From assembly GCF_001703635.1 (NCBI RefSeq), contig NZ_LQZT01000001.1:260648-324647 (forward strand): a DNA stretch of 64,000 nucleotides, given 5' to 3'. The DNA comes from Parahoeflea olei (GTDB lineage Bacteria; Pseudomonadota; Alphaproteobacteria; Rhizobiales; Rhizobiaceae). A program made the position numbers and the translations under genes. The first letter of the stretch is position 1, and each line of letters starts with the position of its first letter. This document shows, in pieces, positions 9,093 through 16,620 of the stretch. The notes under the pieces are model-generated. The model made no database searches and was not told where the DNA came from. It saw only the letters and a program-made list of their open reading frames with translations.

Positions 9093-10289
9093 ATGCCCGC
9101 TTTCAAGACCCTCGATGACCTCAGCGACATTTCCGGCAAACGCGTGCTGCTGCGCGTCGATCTCAATGTCCCCGTGAAAGACGGCAAGGTCACCGACACG
9201 ACGCGCATCGAGCGCGTCGCGCCCACCATCCTCGAGCTGTCGGGCAAGGGTGCCAAGGTGATCCTGCTCGCCCATTTCGGCCGGCCCAAGGGCGAGCCGG
9301 TGGCCACCATGTCGCTCGGCCCGATTGCCGGCGTGGTCGAAAGCGTGCTCGATCACCGGGTCAATTTCGCCGCCGACTGCATCGGCGAAGCGGCCAAATC
9401 CGCGGTCGACGCCATGAGCGACGGCGACGTGCTGCTTCTGGAAAACACCCGGTTCCATGCAGGCGAGGAAAAGAACGATCCGGACTTCACCCGCAAGCTC
9501 GCCGCCAATGGCGACATCTATGTCAACGACGCCTTCTCGGCTGCCCACCGCGCCCACGCCTCGACCGAGGGCCTCGCGCATCTGATGCCCGCCTATGCCG
9601 GCCGCACCATGCAGGCCGAACTGGTGGCGCTCGAAAAGGGGCTGGGCAAGCCGGCCCGCCCGGTGGTCGCCATCGTCGGCGGCGCGAAAGTCTCCACCAA
9701 GATCGACCTGCTCAAGAACCTGGTCAAGAAGGTCGACGCGCTGGTGATCGGCGGCGGCATGGCCAACACCTTCCTCGCCGCCCGCGGCGTCAATGTCGGC
9801 AAGTCGCTGTGCGAGCACGAACTCGCCGCCACCGTCAACGAGATCGAGGCCGAAGCCACCGCCGCGGGCTGCGCGCTGGTGCTGCCGGTGGACGGCGTGG
9901 TGGCGCGCGAATTCAAGGCCGGTGCGGACAATGAGACCGTCGATGTCGGCGCCATTCCGGCCGATGCGATGATGCTCGATGTCGGGCCGAAATCGGTGGC
10001 CTCCGTCAATGCCTGGATCACCAAGGCCGACACGCTGGTCTGGAACGGCCCGCTCGGCGCCTTCGAGATCCCGCCCTTCGATGCCGCCACCGTCTCGGCC
10101 GCCGAACACGCGGCCCGCCGTACGCGGGAGGGACTTCTGGTCTCCGTGGCCGGCGGCGGCGATACCGTCTCGGCGCTCAACCATGCGGGCGTCGCCGACG
10201 ATTTCACCTATGTCTCGACCGCCGGCGGCGCCTTCCTGGAATGGATGGAAGGCAAGCCCCTGCCCGGCGTCGACGTTCTCAAGTCCTGA
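9093..10289 (+). CDS. pgk: Phosphoglycerate kinase
   Basis: The ATG at 9093 gives 398 aa beginning [10 protein letters not shown], as in rhizobial homologues; the frame also runs back to 9033 without support. The N-terminal domain has RVDLNVP and the substrate loops AHFGRPKGE and [12 protein letters not shown]. The C-terminal domain has [12 protein letters not shown] and the nucleotide loop GGGDTVSAL. The enzyme makes ATP from 1,3-bisphosphoglycerate in glycolysis and runs in reverse in gluconeogenesis. It lies 96 bases downstream of the antiporter and 162 upstream of fba. Confidence 0.97.
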   Translation: MPAFKTLDDLSDISGKRVLLRVDLNVPVKDGKVTDTTRIERVAPTILELSGKGAKVILLAHFGRPKGEPVATMSLGPIAGVVESVLDHRVNFAADCIGEAAKSAVDAMSDGDVLLLENTRFHAGEEKNDPDFTRKLAANGDIYVNDAFSAAHRAHASTEGLAHLMPAYAGRTMQAELVALEKGLGKPARPVVAIVGGAKVSTKIDLLKNLVKKVDALVIGGGMANTFLAARGVNVGKSLCEHELAATVNEIEAEATAAGCALVLPVDGVVAREFKAGADNETVDVGAIPADAMMLDVGPKSVASVNAWITKADTLVWNGPLGAFEIPPFDAATVSAAEHAARRTREGLLVSVAGGGDTVSALNHAGVADDFTYVSTAGGAFLEWMEGKPLPGVDVLKS

Positions 10290-10297
10290 TCCAGAAC

Positions 10298-10321
10298 GAC
10301 CGGGCGCGACTGCGCCCGGTC
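10298..10321 (+). other. Stem-loop just after pgk
   Basis: A perfect 10-bp stem (GACCGGGCGC, 10298-10307; complement 10312-10321) with a GACT loop starts eight bases after the pgk stop. No T-tract follows, so it may be a weak or factor-assisted terminator, or an mRNA 3'-end stabiliser. Confidence 0.45.
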
Positions 10322-10342
10322 GCAAAAATAGCTTGTACTTTC

Positions 10343-10369
10343 AACCGATTGAAAGATTTTCAATCGGTT
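10343..10369. promoter_or_regulatory. Perfect inverted repeat, likely operator of fba
   Basis: Two perfect 12-base arms (AACCGATTGAAA, 10343-10354; complement 10358-10369) flank a GAT spacer, 82 bases before the fba start. The odd-spaced, AT-rich palindrome with a central TTTCAATCG-type arm suits a LacI-family dimer. A PckR-like carbon regulator, known in Sinorhizobium to act on gluconeogenic genes including fba, is a candidate; that assignment is inference. Confidence 0.55.
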
Positions 10370-10451
10370 CAGGCGATCCGGCACCGGTTTCTCCCGGCCG
10401 GGGGTTCTGGTACAGCACTACGCAGAGTCCGAGTTGAACAGGGGATAGAGC

Positions 10452-11345
10452 ATGACCAATTCCACCATGGCGCAGCAGATGACGGAGAAAGACGGCTTCA
10501 TCGCCGCGCTCGACCAGTCCGGCGGCTCGACGCCCAAGGCCCTCAAACTCTACGGCGTCGACGAAAGCGCCTATGGCAGCGAAGAGGAAATGTTCGCGCT
10601 GATCCACGAGATGCGCGCGCGCATCATCAAGTCCCCCGCCTTCAGCGGCGACAAGGTGATCGGCGCGATCCTGTTCGAACGCACCATGGATGGCGAGATC
10701 GACGGCCTGCCGACCGCCGACTACCTGTGGCAGAAGCGCGGCATCGTGCCCTTCCTCAAGGTCGACCAGGGGCTGATGGACGAAAAGGACGGCGTGCAGT
10801 TGATGAAGCCGATCGCCGGGCTCGACGCGCTGCTCAAGCGCGCTGTCGCCAAGAACATCTTCGGCACCAAGATGCGCTCGGTCATCAACGCCGCCAACAA
10901 GGACGGCATCGAAGCAGTGGTGGCCCAGCAGTTCGAGGTCGGCAAGCAGATCCTCGATGCCGGGCTGATGCCGATCATCGAGCCCGAGGTCAACATCAAG
11001 ATCGCCGACAAGGCCGAAGCCGAAGCGATGCTCCTCGAAGCACTCAAGCGCCATCTCGATGCGCTGCCCGCCGGCGAGCGGGTGATGCTCAAGCTGTCGC
11101 TGCCGACGGTCACCAATCTCTACAAGCCGCTGGTGGACAGCCCCAAGGTGATGCGCGTGGTGGCGCTTTCGGGCGGCTATTCCCGCGACGACGCCAACGC
11201 GATGCTCGCCAAGAACGACGGCGTCATCGCCTCGTTCTCGCGCGCGCTCACCGAAGGCCTGTCGCACGGCCAGAGCGATGCCGATTTCGATGCCGCGCTG
11301 GCCGCCACCATCGACAGCATCTTCGAGGCCTCGCGCAAGGCGTAA
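10452..11345 (+). CDS. fbaB: Fructose-bisphosphate aldolase, class I (bacterial type)
   Basis: This 297-aa protein begins with an acidic/Gln-rich leader, then DGFIAALDQSGGSTPKAL, the hallmark of class I aldolases that use a Schiff-base lysine rather than zinc. FLKVDQGL and IIEPEVNI are substrate-barrel motifs. Lys214 in MLKLSLPT is the likely Schiff-base lysine, judged by position. The enzyme cleaves fructose-1,6-bisphosphate or forms it in gluconeogenesis, completing the tkt-gap-pgk-fba cluster. It has a probable operator at 10343 and a strong terminator at 11374, so it can be controlled separately from pgk. Confidence 0.95.
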   Translation: MTNSTMAQQMTEKDGFIAALDQSGGSTPKALKLYGVDESAYGSEEEMFALIHEMRARIIKSPAFSGDKVIGAILFERTMDGEIDGLPTADYLWQKRGIVPFLKVDQGLMDEKDGVQLMKPIAGLDALLKRAVAKNIFGTKMRSVINAANKDGIEAVVAQQFEVGKQILDAGLMPIIEPEVNIKIADKAEAEAMLLEALKRHLDALPAGERVMLKLSLPTVTNLYKPLVDSPKVMRVVALSGGYSRDDANAMLAKNDGVIASFSRALTEGLSHGQSDADFDAALAATIDSIFEASRKA

Positions 11346-11373
11346 GCCCGGCAACCGTACCGGAAACCTCGCA

Positions 11374-11404
11374 CCCGCCGTGGCCTCACGGCGGGTTTTC
11401 TTTT
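11374..11404 (+). terminator. Intrinsic terminator after fba
   Basis: A perfect 9-bp stem (CCCGCCGTG, 11374-11382; complement 11387-11395) with a GCCT loop is followed by TTTTCTTTT. Confidence 0.9.
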
Positions 11405-11447
11405 ACTCTGACGACACCCCCGGGATCGAAACAGGCAGAGACGGGTC

Positions 11448-12233
11448 ATGAACAGTTTGCTTGCCGGCGCGCTGAGCTGGCTTCTGCTTCCCATCGCCCT
11501 TGTCGAGGGCATGCGCGTGCGCCGCGCGGCACCGCGCTTGCCGCCCCCGCGCGGCCGGCCGAAAGGCGTGGTCGGCACGGGCGAGGCCGCAATCCGCCTG
11601 CTGGTGCTGGGGGATTCCTCGGCCGCCGGCGTCGGCGCCGACCGCATCGCGGACACGCTCGGACCACAACTGGCGGCGTGCCTGCATGAGCAGACCGGCA
11701 AGACCGTCTCCTGGCGCAATGCCGGCGCCAATTCGGCGACCGCGGCGCAGGTGCGCGATTTCGTGGTGCCGCATGTCGCGGAGCGCGACTTCACCCATGT
11801 GCTGATCGCGGTCGGCACCAACGACGCCAAGAACTTCGTGACGAGGTCCGCGTTCAAGAAGGGCTTCGGCGGCCTGCTCTATGCCGTCCACGCACGCTGG
11901 CCGGAGGCGCAGGTCTACTGGTCGCAGGTGATCGCCATGGAGCACGTGCCGGCGCTGCCGCCGCGGCTTGCCTTCATCCTCGGCCTGCGCCGGGACATCA
12001 TCAACGCCGTCGGCCGGCAGCTCTGCCGCGAGCGCTACGGCGAAGCGCTCGCACCGCTCGCAGTGCTCGGGCCCGAGGGTTTTGCCACCGACGGATTTCA
12101 TGCCAATGCGGAGGGCTACCGCTACTGGGCCGAGCACGTCACGCGCGCGATCGGCAAGGACGAGCCCATGGGCGACGAGCAGGCTAGCCCGGACGCAGCA
12201 CCAGCGTCATCATCATCGCAAAGACGAGGATAA
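11448..12233 (+). CDS. SGNH/GDSL-family hydrolase, membrane-anchored or exported
   Basis: This 261-aa protein opens with a hydrophobic segment (LLAGALSWLLLPIALVEG), so it is probably anchored in or exported across the inner membrane. The SGNH blocks are all present: GDSSAAGVG with the nucleophile Ser, NAGANSAT with Gly/Asn, GTNDAK, and DGFHANAEGY with the Asp-His pair. Such proteins are esterases, lipases or carbohydrate deacetylases; the substrate cannot be read from sequence. Its last 50 bases overlap a small gene on the opposite strand. Confidence 0.85.
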   Translation: MNSLLAGALSWLLLPIALVEGMRVRRAAPRLPPPRGRPKGVVGTGEAAIRLLVLGDSSAAGVGADRIADTLGPQLAACLHEQTGKTVSWRNAGANSATAAQVRDFVVPHVAERDFTHVLIAVGTNDAKNFVTRSAFKKGFGGLLYAVHARWPEAQVYWSQVIAMEHVPALPPRLAFILGLRRDIINAVGRQLCRERYGEALAPLAVLGPEGFATDGFHANAEGYRYWAEHVTRAIGKDEPMGDEQASPDAAPASSSSQRRG

Positions 12234-12345
12234 GGGCGATCTTCCAGACATCGGCGCGCTTTCTCAGACCCGGAAGCCCGAACGGCTTGATCAGGTGGAG
12301 CCCCATCGCCACCAGAACCAAAACCAGAAGTATCTTGACCGCCAT
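12184..12345 (-). CDS. Small two-helix membrane protein
   Basis: I choose the ATG at 12345 (53 aa) because AAAAAGG lies eight bases upstream; ATGs at 12351 and 12372 are alternatives. The protein has a first hydrophobic helix (KILLVLVLVAMGLHL), a short basic loop (GLPGLRKRADVWK), and a second helix (IALILVFAMMMTLVL). The loop-and-helix layout looks like a conserved rhizobial small protein, not random sequence. The 3' end overlaps the GDSL hydrolase gene tail to tail by 50 bases. No function is known. Confidence 0.6.
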   Translation of the reverse strand: MAVKILLVLVLVAMGLHLIKPFGLPGLRKRADVWKIALILVFAMMMTLVLRPG

Positions 12346-12467
12346 GCGCATTGCCTTTTTGGATCGGGCCATAAACCTGTCATGATCGGGGGCGATCAGC
12401 TAGGCTTTGTGTCGGTCATTGATTCCCGGCCGCCCGACAACTCAAACGTCATACACACCGGATTCCA

Positions 12468-13709
12468 ATGCGCCGCAATCTTCTTCCCGTTCTCGCTTTG
12501 CTTTTGGGCACCGCATTCCTGCTTGCCGGCAACGGCCTGCACGGGCTCCTGTTGCCGATGCGCGGGTCCGCGGAAGGCTTCTCGCCGACCTCGCTCGGCC
12601 TTCTGGGCACCGGCTGGGCCACCGGCTTCGTGCTCGGCTGCATCTTCTCGCAGCGGCTGGTGCGGCGGATAGGCCATATCCGGGCCTTCTCGGCCTTTTC
12701 GGCGATGATCGCCATCATCGCCCTGCTGACTGGGCTTCTGGTCGATCCGGTCTCCTGGATCCTGTTGCGCGTGGTCACCGGGTTTTCGATCGCGGCGGCC
12801 TTCATGATCATCGAGAGCTGGCTCAACGAGCGCGCCACCAACGAGACCCGCGGGCTGATCTTCTCGCTCTACATGACCATCACCTATGTGGCGATCGTCG
12901 CCGGCCAGATGAGCCTCGCGCTCGGCGATGTCACGCAGTCGACCTTCTTCATCATCGCCGGCATCCTCTACTGCCTGGCGCTGCTGCCGACGGCGGTCTC
13001 CACGGCCTCAAGCCCGGCGCCGCTCAAGGAGGTCAAGCTCGACCTCAGGATGATCTACCGCAATTCGCCGGTCTCCTTCGTCGGGATCCTGCTGATCGGC
13101 ATCGCCAACGGCGCCTTCGGCACGCTCGCACCGGTGTTCGGCGCCGATGTCGGGCTGACCACGCTGACGATCGCCACCATGATGTCGATCACCATCTTTT
13201 CGGGCGCGGTGATGCAGATACCGGCGGGACGGATGTCGGACCGCATGGACCGGCGCTATGTGCTGGCCGGGCTCGCCGCCATCGCCGGCTTCTCCGGCCT
13301 CGCCATCGCCCTGATCGAGCCGGACGGGATCGGCGTGCTGTTCGGGCTGATCTCGCTCTACGGCGCGATGTCCTACACGCTCTATTCGATCACCGTGGCG
13401 CATGCCAACGACTTCGCGCCGAGCGACAAGTTCGTCACCGTTTCGGGCGGGCTGCTGCTGCTTTACGGGATCGGCACCATCATCGGCCCGTCAATCGGCG
13501 GCATCGCCATGGCGGTGAACACCTATCTTCTGTTCGCGGTGACGGCGGTCGCCCACCTCGCCATCGCCGTCTATGCGCTGTTCCGCACCCGGGTGCGCGC
13601 GGCGATCCCCGCGACCGAGCGCGACAACTTCACCTCGACGCCGTCGGCGCGCGCGGCCACGCCCGAATCGATCAATCTCGACCCGCGCGCCGCAGCCCAG
13701 GACGACTGA
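12468..13709 (+). CDS. MFS transporter, YcaD-like
   Basis: At 413 aa with about 12 predicted membrane helices, this has standard major facilitator size. The loop between helices 2 and 3 contains SQRLVRRIGHIRAF, a variant of the MFS motif A, and the second half has AGRMSDRMDRRYVL. MIIESWLNERATNETRG in the fourth-fifth helix region is typical of the YcaD-like subgroup. The hydrophilic C-terminal tail (~40 residues) is likely cytoplasmic. The substrate cannot be predicted. It is convergent with the quinone oxidoreductase gene. Confidence 0.88.
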   Translation: MRRNLLPVLALLLGTAFLLAGNGLHGLLLPMRGSAEGFSPTSLGLLGTGWATGFVLGCIFSQRLVRRIGHIRAFSAFSAMIAIIALLTGLLVDPVSWILLRVVTGFSIAAAFMIIESWLNERATNETRGLIFSLYMTITYVAIVAGQMSLALGDVTQSTFFIIAGILYCLALLPTAVSTASSPAPLKEVKLDLRMIYRNSPVSFVGILLIGIANGAFGTLAPVFGADVGLTTLTIATMMSITIFSGAVMQIPAGRMSDRMDRRYVLAGLAAIAGFSGLAIALIEPDGIGVLFGLISLYGAMSYTLYSITVAHANDFAPSDKFVTVSGGLLLLYGIGTIIGPSIGGIAMAVNTYLLFAVTAVAHLAIAVYALFRTRVRAAIPATERDNFTSTPSARAATPESINLDPRAAAQDD

Positions 13710-13765
13710 GGCGCCATCCGGCGCACAAGCTGCCCTGCGCAACCTTGCGCGGGCGCCGGGTGCCG

Positions 13766-14749
13766 TCAGCCCATGTCGAGCACGATCTTGCCGACATGGT
13801 CGCCGTCCTCCATGCGCTGGTGCGCGGCGGCGGCCTGGTCCATGGGATAGATCGAATCCATCACCGGCAGCACCTTGCGCTCGCTCAGCAGCGGCCAGAC
13901 ATGCTGGCGCAGCTCATCGGCGATCGCCGCCTTGAAGGCCACGTCGCGCGCCCTGAGCGTCGAGCCGGTGTGGGTCAGCCGCTTGGTCATCAACAGCGCG
14001 AAATCGGCCTCCGCCTTGCGCCCCTTGAGGAAGGCGATCTGCACGATCCGGCCCTCGACCGCGGCCGCCTGGTAGTTGCGGCTGATATAGTCGCCGCCGA
14101 CCATGTCGAGGATCAGCTCAACGCCCTTGCCATCGGTCGCCTGTTTGGCCGCTTCGACGAAATCGGTGTCGCGGTAATTGATCGCCATATCGGCGCCGAG
14201 CTCGCGAATCGCGGCGCATTTGGCCTCGGACCCGGCGGTGGCCAGCACCCGCGCGCCGAACGCCTTGGCAAGCTGGATCGCGGTGGTGCCGATGCCGGAG
14301 GAGCCGCCATGCACCAGAAGCGTCTCGCCGGCCTTGAGCCCGCCGCGCTGGAACACATTGTGCCAGACGGTGAAGAAGGTTTCGGGAATCGCCGCGGCCT
14401 CGGTCATGGTCAGCCCGCCGGGCGCGGGCAGCGCATTGGTTTCGTCGACGGTCGCGAACTCCGCATAGCCGCCACCGGGCACCAGCGCGCAGACGCGGTC
14501 GCCCGGCTTGAAGCGCCTGACCGCCGATCCGACCTCGGCGACTTCGCCGGCGATCTCGAGCCCCGGAATGTCCGACGCGCCTGGCGGCGGCGGATAGGCG
14601 CCCTGGCGCTGCAGGCAGTCGGGACGGTTGACGCCGGCCGCCAGCACCCGCACCAGCAATTCGCTCTCACCCGGGACCGGTGTGTCTCGTTCGGTGAGCG
14701 TGAGCACTTCCGGCCCGCCGGGTTTGCGGATTTCGATCGCTCGCATCAT
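13766..14749 (-). CDS. NAD(P)H:quinone oxidoreductase, zinc-free MDR family (PIG3-like)
   Basis: This 327-aa protein has the GroES-like N-terminal domain (GLEIAGEVAEVG, GDRVCALVPGGGYAEF) and a Rossmann domain with GGSSGIGTTAIQLAKAFGARV. The catalytic zinc ligands of alcohol dehydrogenases are missing, which fits the quinone reductase/PIG3 branch. GGDYISRNYQ and GRIVQIAFLKG are typical of it. A GGAG ribosome site lies six bases before the start. The likely role is two-electron reduction of quinones or enones with NADPH. Confidence 0.9.
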   Translation of the reverse strand: MMRAIEIRKPGGPEVLTLTERDTPVPGESELLVRVLAAGVNRPDCLQRQGAYPPPPGASDIPGLEIAGEVAEVGSAVRRFKPGDRVCALVPGGGYAEFATVDETNALPAPGGLTMTEAAAIPETFFTVWHNVFQRGGLKAGETLLVHGGSSGIGTTAIQLAKAFGARVLATAGSEAKCAAIRELGADMAINYRDTDFVEAAKQATDGKGVELILDMVGGDYISRNYQAAAVEGRIVQIAFLKGRKAEADFALLMTKRLTHTGSTLRARDVAFKAAIADELRQHVWPLLSERKVLPVMDSIYPMDQAAAAHQRMEDGDHVGKIVLDMG

Positions 14750-14859
14750 GTCATTCTCCTGCTGGTGCTTTCTTACAATCTAGGCCCGGGTTAGGATCGG
14801 GACAATGCCGCAAGGACATGTGTCCGGCCGGCGATGTGGATGCAGGAGAGCGTGAAGCC

Positions 14860-15051
14860 ATGTTCGCAGACGACGACCGCCCGAAGCGCAAGACAATCCA
14901 CGAGATCGGCTGCGATCTCACCTTCCTGTCGGCAGGCGAACTGGAAGAGCGAATCACGCTGCTGCGCGCGGAAATCGCGCGGCTGGAGGCCGACAAGGCT
15001 TCGAAAACCTCAAGCCGCAGCGCCGCAGAGGACCTTTTCAAACAAAAATAA
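14860..15051 (+). CDS. DUF1192 family protein
   Basis: The ATG at 14860 (63 aa) follows GGAGAG by ten bases and is preferred to 14818. The sequence starts MFADDDRPKRK and contains LTFLSAGELEERI, then a helix RITLLRAEIARLEADKA, the usual DUF1192 layout. These small cytosolic proteins are common in alphaproteobacteria and have no assigned function. The gene lies divergent from the quinone oxidoreductase gene and upstream of the RNA candidate and rcdA. Confidence 0.8.
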   Translation: MFADDDRPKRKTIHEIGCDLTFLSAGELEERITLLRAEIARLEADKASKTSSRSAAEDLFKQK

Positions 15052-15090
15052 ATCATGAATCGCAATTACATGCGCAATAGCTGGCCAGTG

Positions 15091-15105
15091 TTAAGCCTTG
15101 GGTAA
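15091..15105 (+). promoter_or_regulatory. One-mismatch CtrA-like box before the RNA candidate
   Basis: TTAA, seven bases, then GTAA; the CtrA consensus is TTAA-N7-TTAA. It overlaps a possible -35 (CTTGGG, 15097-15102), which is 17 bases from TACTAA (15120-15125). Confidence 0.3.
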
Positions 15106-15114
15106 GCTTTACAA

Positions 15115-15225
15115 GTGTTTACTAACGCATCCGGGTTTCCTGGATGCGGCATTCCGATTTCGGATCGGGATGCCCGACGCCTCCCTGTTAAACTCTTGAG
15201 AGCCGCTCCTGCGGCTCTTTTTTTG
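15115..15225 (+). ncRNA. Candidate small RNA with two perfect hairpins plus terminator
   Basis: Within the 425-base gap between DUF1192 and rcdA, three stems follow each other without frameable coding. Hairpin 1 (15127-15147): nine pairs including one G-U, loop TTT. Hairpin 2 (15148-15174): ten pairs, with arms GGCATTCCGA and TCGGGATGCC, loop TTTCGGA. An unpaired linker with CCTCCC (15180-15185), able to pair with a ribosome-binding site, is followed by an intrinsic terminator at 15199. This is the architecture of rhizobial trans-acting sRNAs. The 5' end is uncertain, because the best promoter match would start transcription inside hairpin 1. It could also be the structured leader of a longer transcript, but the terminator argues against that. 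Confidence 0.55.
15199..15225 (+). terminator. Intrinsic terminator of the RNA candidate
   Basis: An 8-bp stem (AGAGCCGC, 15199-15206; complement 15211-15218) with a TCCT loop is followed by a run of T to 15224. Confidence 0.85.
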
Positions 15226-15347
15226 TCTTTCCCTCCCGGTGCCGGGCTGGCCCGGACGATGCAAATCCGGTGGACACCGGCTTTGCGGACGGTCCCGGCA
15301 CGGCGGCGAAACCCCGGAAACCCGCCCTTTCCGCGCCGCCGAACACG

Positions 15348-15362
15348 TTAACCCTTTCTTAA
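15348..15362 (+). promoter_or_regulatory. Perfect CtrA box upstream of rcdA
   Basis: TTAA-CCCTTTC-TTAA matches the CtrA consensus TTAA-N7-TTAA exactly, 114 bases before the rcdA start. RcdA is the adaptor for CtrA proteolysis, so this would close a feedback loop. Confidence 0.6.
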
Positions 15363-15475
15363 GAATACCCTTGCCCGAAACGATGCGAGCGTTCAGGATA
15401 CAAGGGCTGGCGGCGACCAGTCACGCCATGCACCAGACGCCGAGCGAAGTAGCGTTTAACCAGGAAATAGCGGCC

Positions 15476-15994
15476 ATGTCCGAAACCAGTCTGAACAACG
15501 TCAATCTCGCCGATCGCATGGCCAACTCGGCCCAGTTCAAGGCGCTGTATGCCGAGGGCATGGGACTGGTCGAGGAAACCGCCAACTATCTCGACGGTCC
15601 CGGCCGCACCGCCTCGAAGGCGCTGCCGCGGCTCGCAAGCGTGCTCTATGCCGCCGAATCCATGCGCCTGACCACACGGTTGATGCAGATGGCCTCCTGG
15701 CTGCTCCTGCAGCGCGCGGTCAACAATGGCGAGATGAATCGCGACCAGGTGCTGGCCGAGAAGAGCAAGGTCCGGCTCGACAGCTTCAATTGCGACAAGA
15801 ATGCCCAGGGCTGGAGCGAACTGCCCGAAGAGTTCCGCGACCTGGTGGAGCGCTCGCTGCGCATCCAGACCCGCATCGCCCTGCTCGACCGCGAGATCTA
15901 TCGCCCGGCCGAGGCCACGTCCCTGAAGCCGGACAACCAGAACTCCGTGCAGGCGCAGCAGCAGCTTTTGCAGACGGTCTTCGCCACGCGCTGA
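15476..15994 (+). CDS. rcdA: RcdA, regulator of CtrA degradation (DUF1465)
   Basis: AGGAAA lies eight bases before the ATG at 15476, giving 172 aa; the open frame extends upstream to 15239 without support. The protein matches DUF1465/RcdA: an N-terminal SAQFKALYAEGMGLVEETANYLDG-type segment (here residues ~18-41), then helical bundle segments with LPRLASVLYAAESMRLTTRLMQ and RVRL-type linkers. In Caulobacter and Sinorhizobium RcdA delivers the cell-cycle master regulator CtrA to ClpXP. A CtrA box lies upstream and a terminator follows. Confidence 0.88.
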   Translation: MSETSLNNVNLADRMANSAQFKALYAEGMGLVEETANYLDGPGRTASKALPRLASVLYAAESMRLTTRLMQMASWLLLQRAVNNGEMNRDQVLAEKSKVRLDSFNCDKNAQGWSELPEEFRDLVERSLRIQTRIALLDREIYRPAEATSLKPDNQNSVQAQQQLLQTVFATR

Positions 15995-16023
15995 GCGCAC
16001 CGGCACGACCCGGATTTCGACAG

Positions 16024-16049
16024 GGCCCGCGCATGCCGCGGGCCTTTTT
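16024..16049 (+). terminator. Intrinsic terminator after rcdA
   Basis: An 8-bp stem (GGCCCGCG, 16024-16031; complement 16037-16044) is followed by TTTTT. Confidence 0.85.
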
Positions 16050-16136
16050 GCGTCAGCATGGGACAGGAGTCCCGATAAGGGACGGGGAGCCACCCTCCCC
16101 GCCGGCATGAAGGCGATCGCACTCAGCGATCGGCAC

Positions 16137-16169
16137 ACGAAAAAGCCCGCCGGAACGGACCGGCGGGCT
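16137..16169 (-). terminator. Intrinsic terminator after rpmE
   Basis: Read on the minus strand, a 10-bp stem (AGCCCGCCGG, complement 16144-16153/16160-16169) with a six-base loop runs into TTTTTCG. Confidence 0.85.
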
Positions 16170-16196
16170 TGATCGAAACCGGTAATGGCCGGCTGA

Positions 16197-16418
16197 TTAC
16201 ATGCTGAGGCCTTCGAAGCGCTTCTTGAACTTCGACAGACGGCCGCCGCGGTCCAGCATCTGCTGGTTGCCGCCGGTCCAGGCCGGGTGCGACTTCGGGT
16301 CGATTTCAAGGTTCATGGTCTCACCTTCGGCGCCCCAGGTCGAGCGGGTCATGTATTCGGTGCCGTCGGTCATGACCACCTTGATCATGTGGTAATCGGG
16401 GTGGATGTCTGCCTTCAT
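16197..16418 (-). CDS. rpmE: 50S ribosomal protein L31, zinc-free type
   Basis: The ATG at 16418 gives 73 aa starting [16 protein letters not shown]; the longer frame is not credible. [18 protein letters not shown] and KFKKRFEG are the conserved C-terminal L31 motifs. No Cys residue is present, so this is the C-minus form that binds no zinc. L31 bridges the ribosomal subunits. It is divergent from the ABC exporter gene, 202 bases away, and has its own terminator. Confidence 0.95.
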   Translation of the reverse strand: MKADIHPDYHMIKVVMTDGTEYMTRSTWGAEGETMNLEIDPKSHPAWTGGNQQMLDRGGRLSKFKKRFEGLSM

Positions 16419-16620
16419 CTTCTCTGTCCTGCCTTTGGGAGGCCCGCGCGCAACTTGGCTTGCGGCATTCTGGCCAAACACATATATGAAGCCGTGTCCG
16501 TCAGGACAGCGACTTCCCAATTCGATGGCGAGCCTATACAGGAAGGCGTAATCGATAACAAGGGCCGCGTCCGTTTTTGCAGGTCCGCACAATTGCTGCA
16601 TATGCATATCGGGAGACGAC

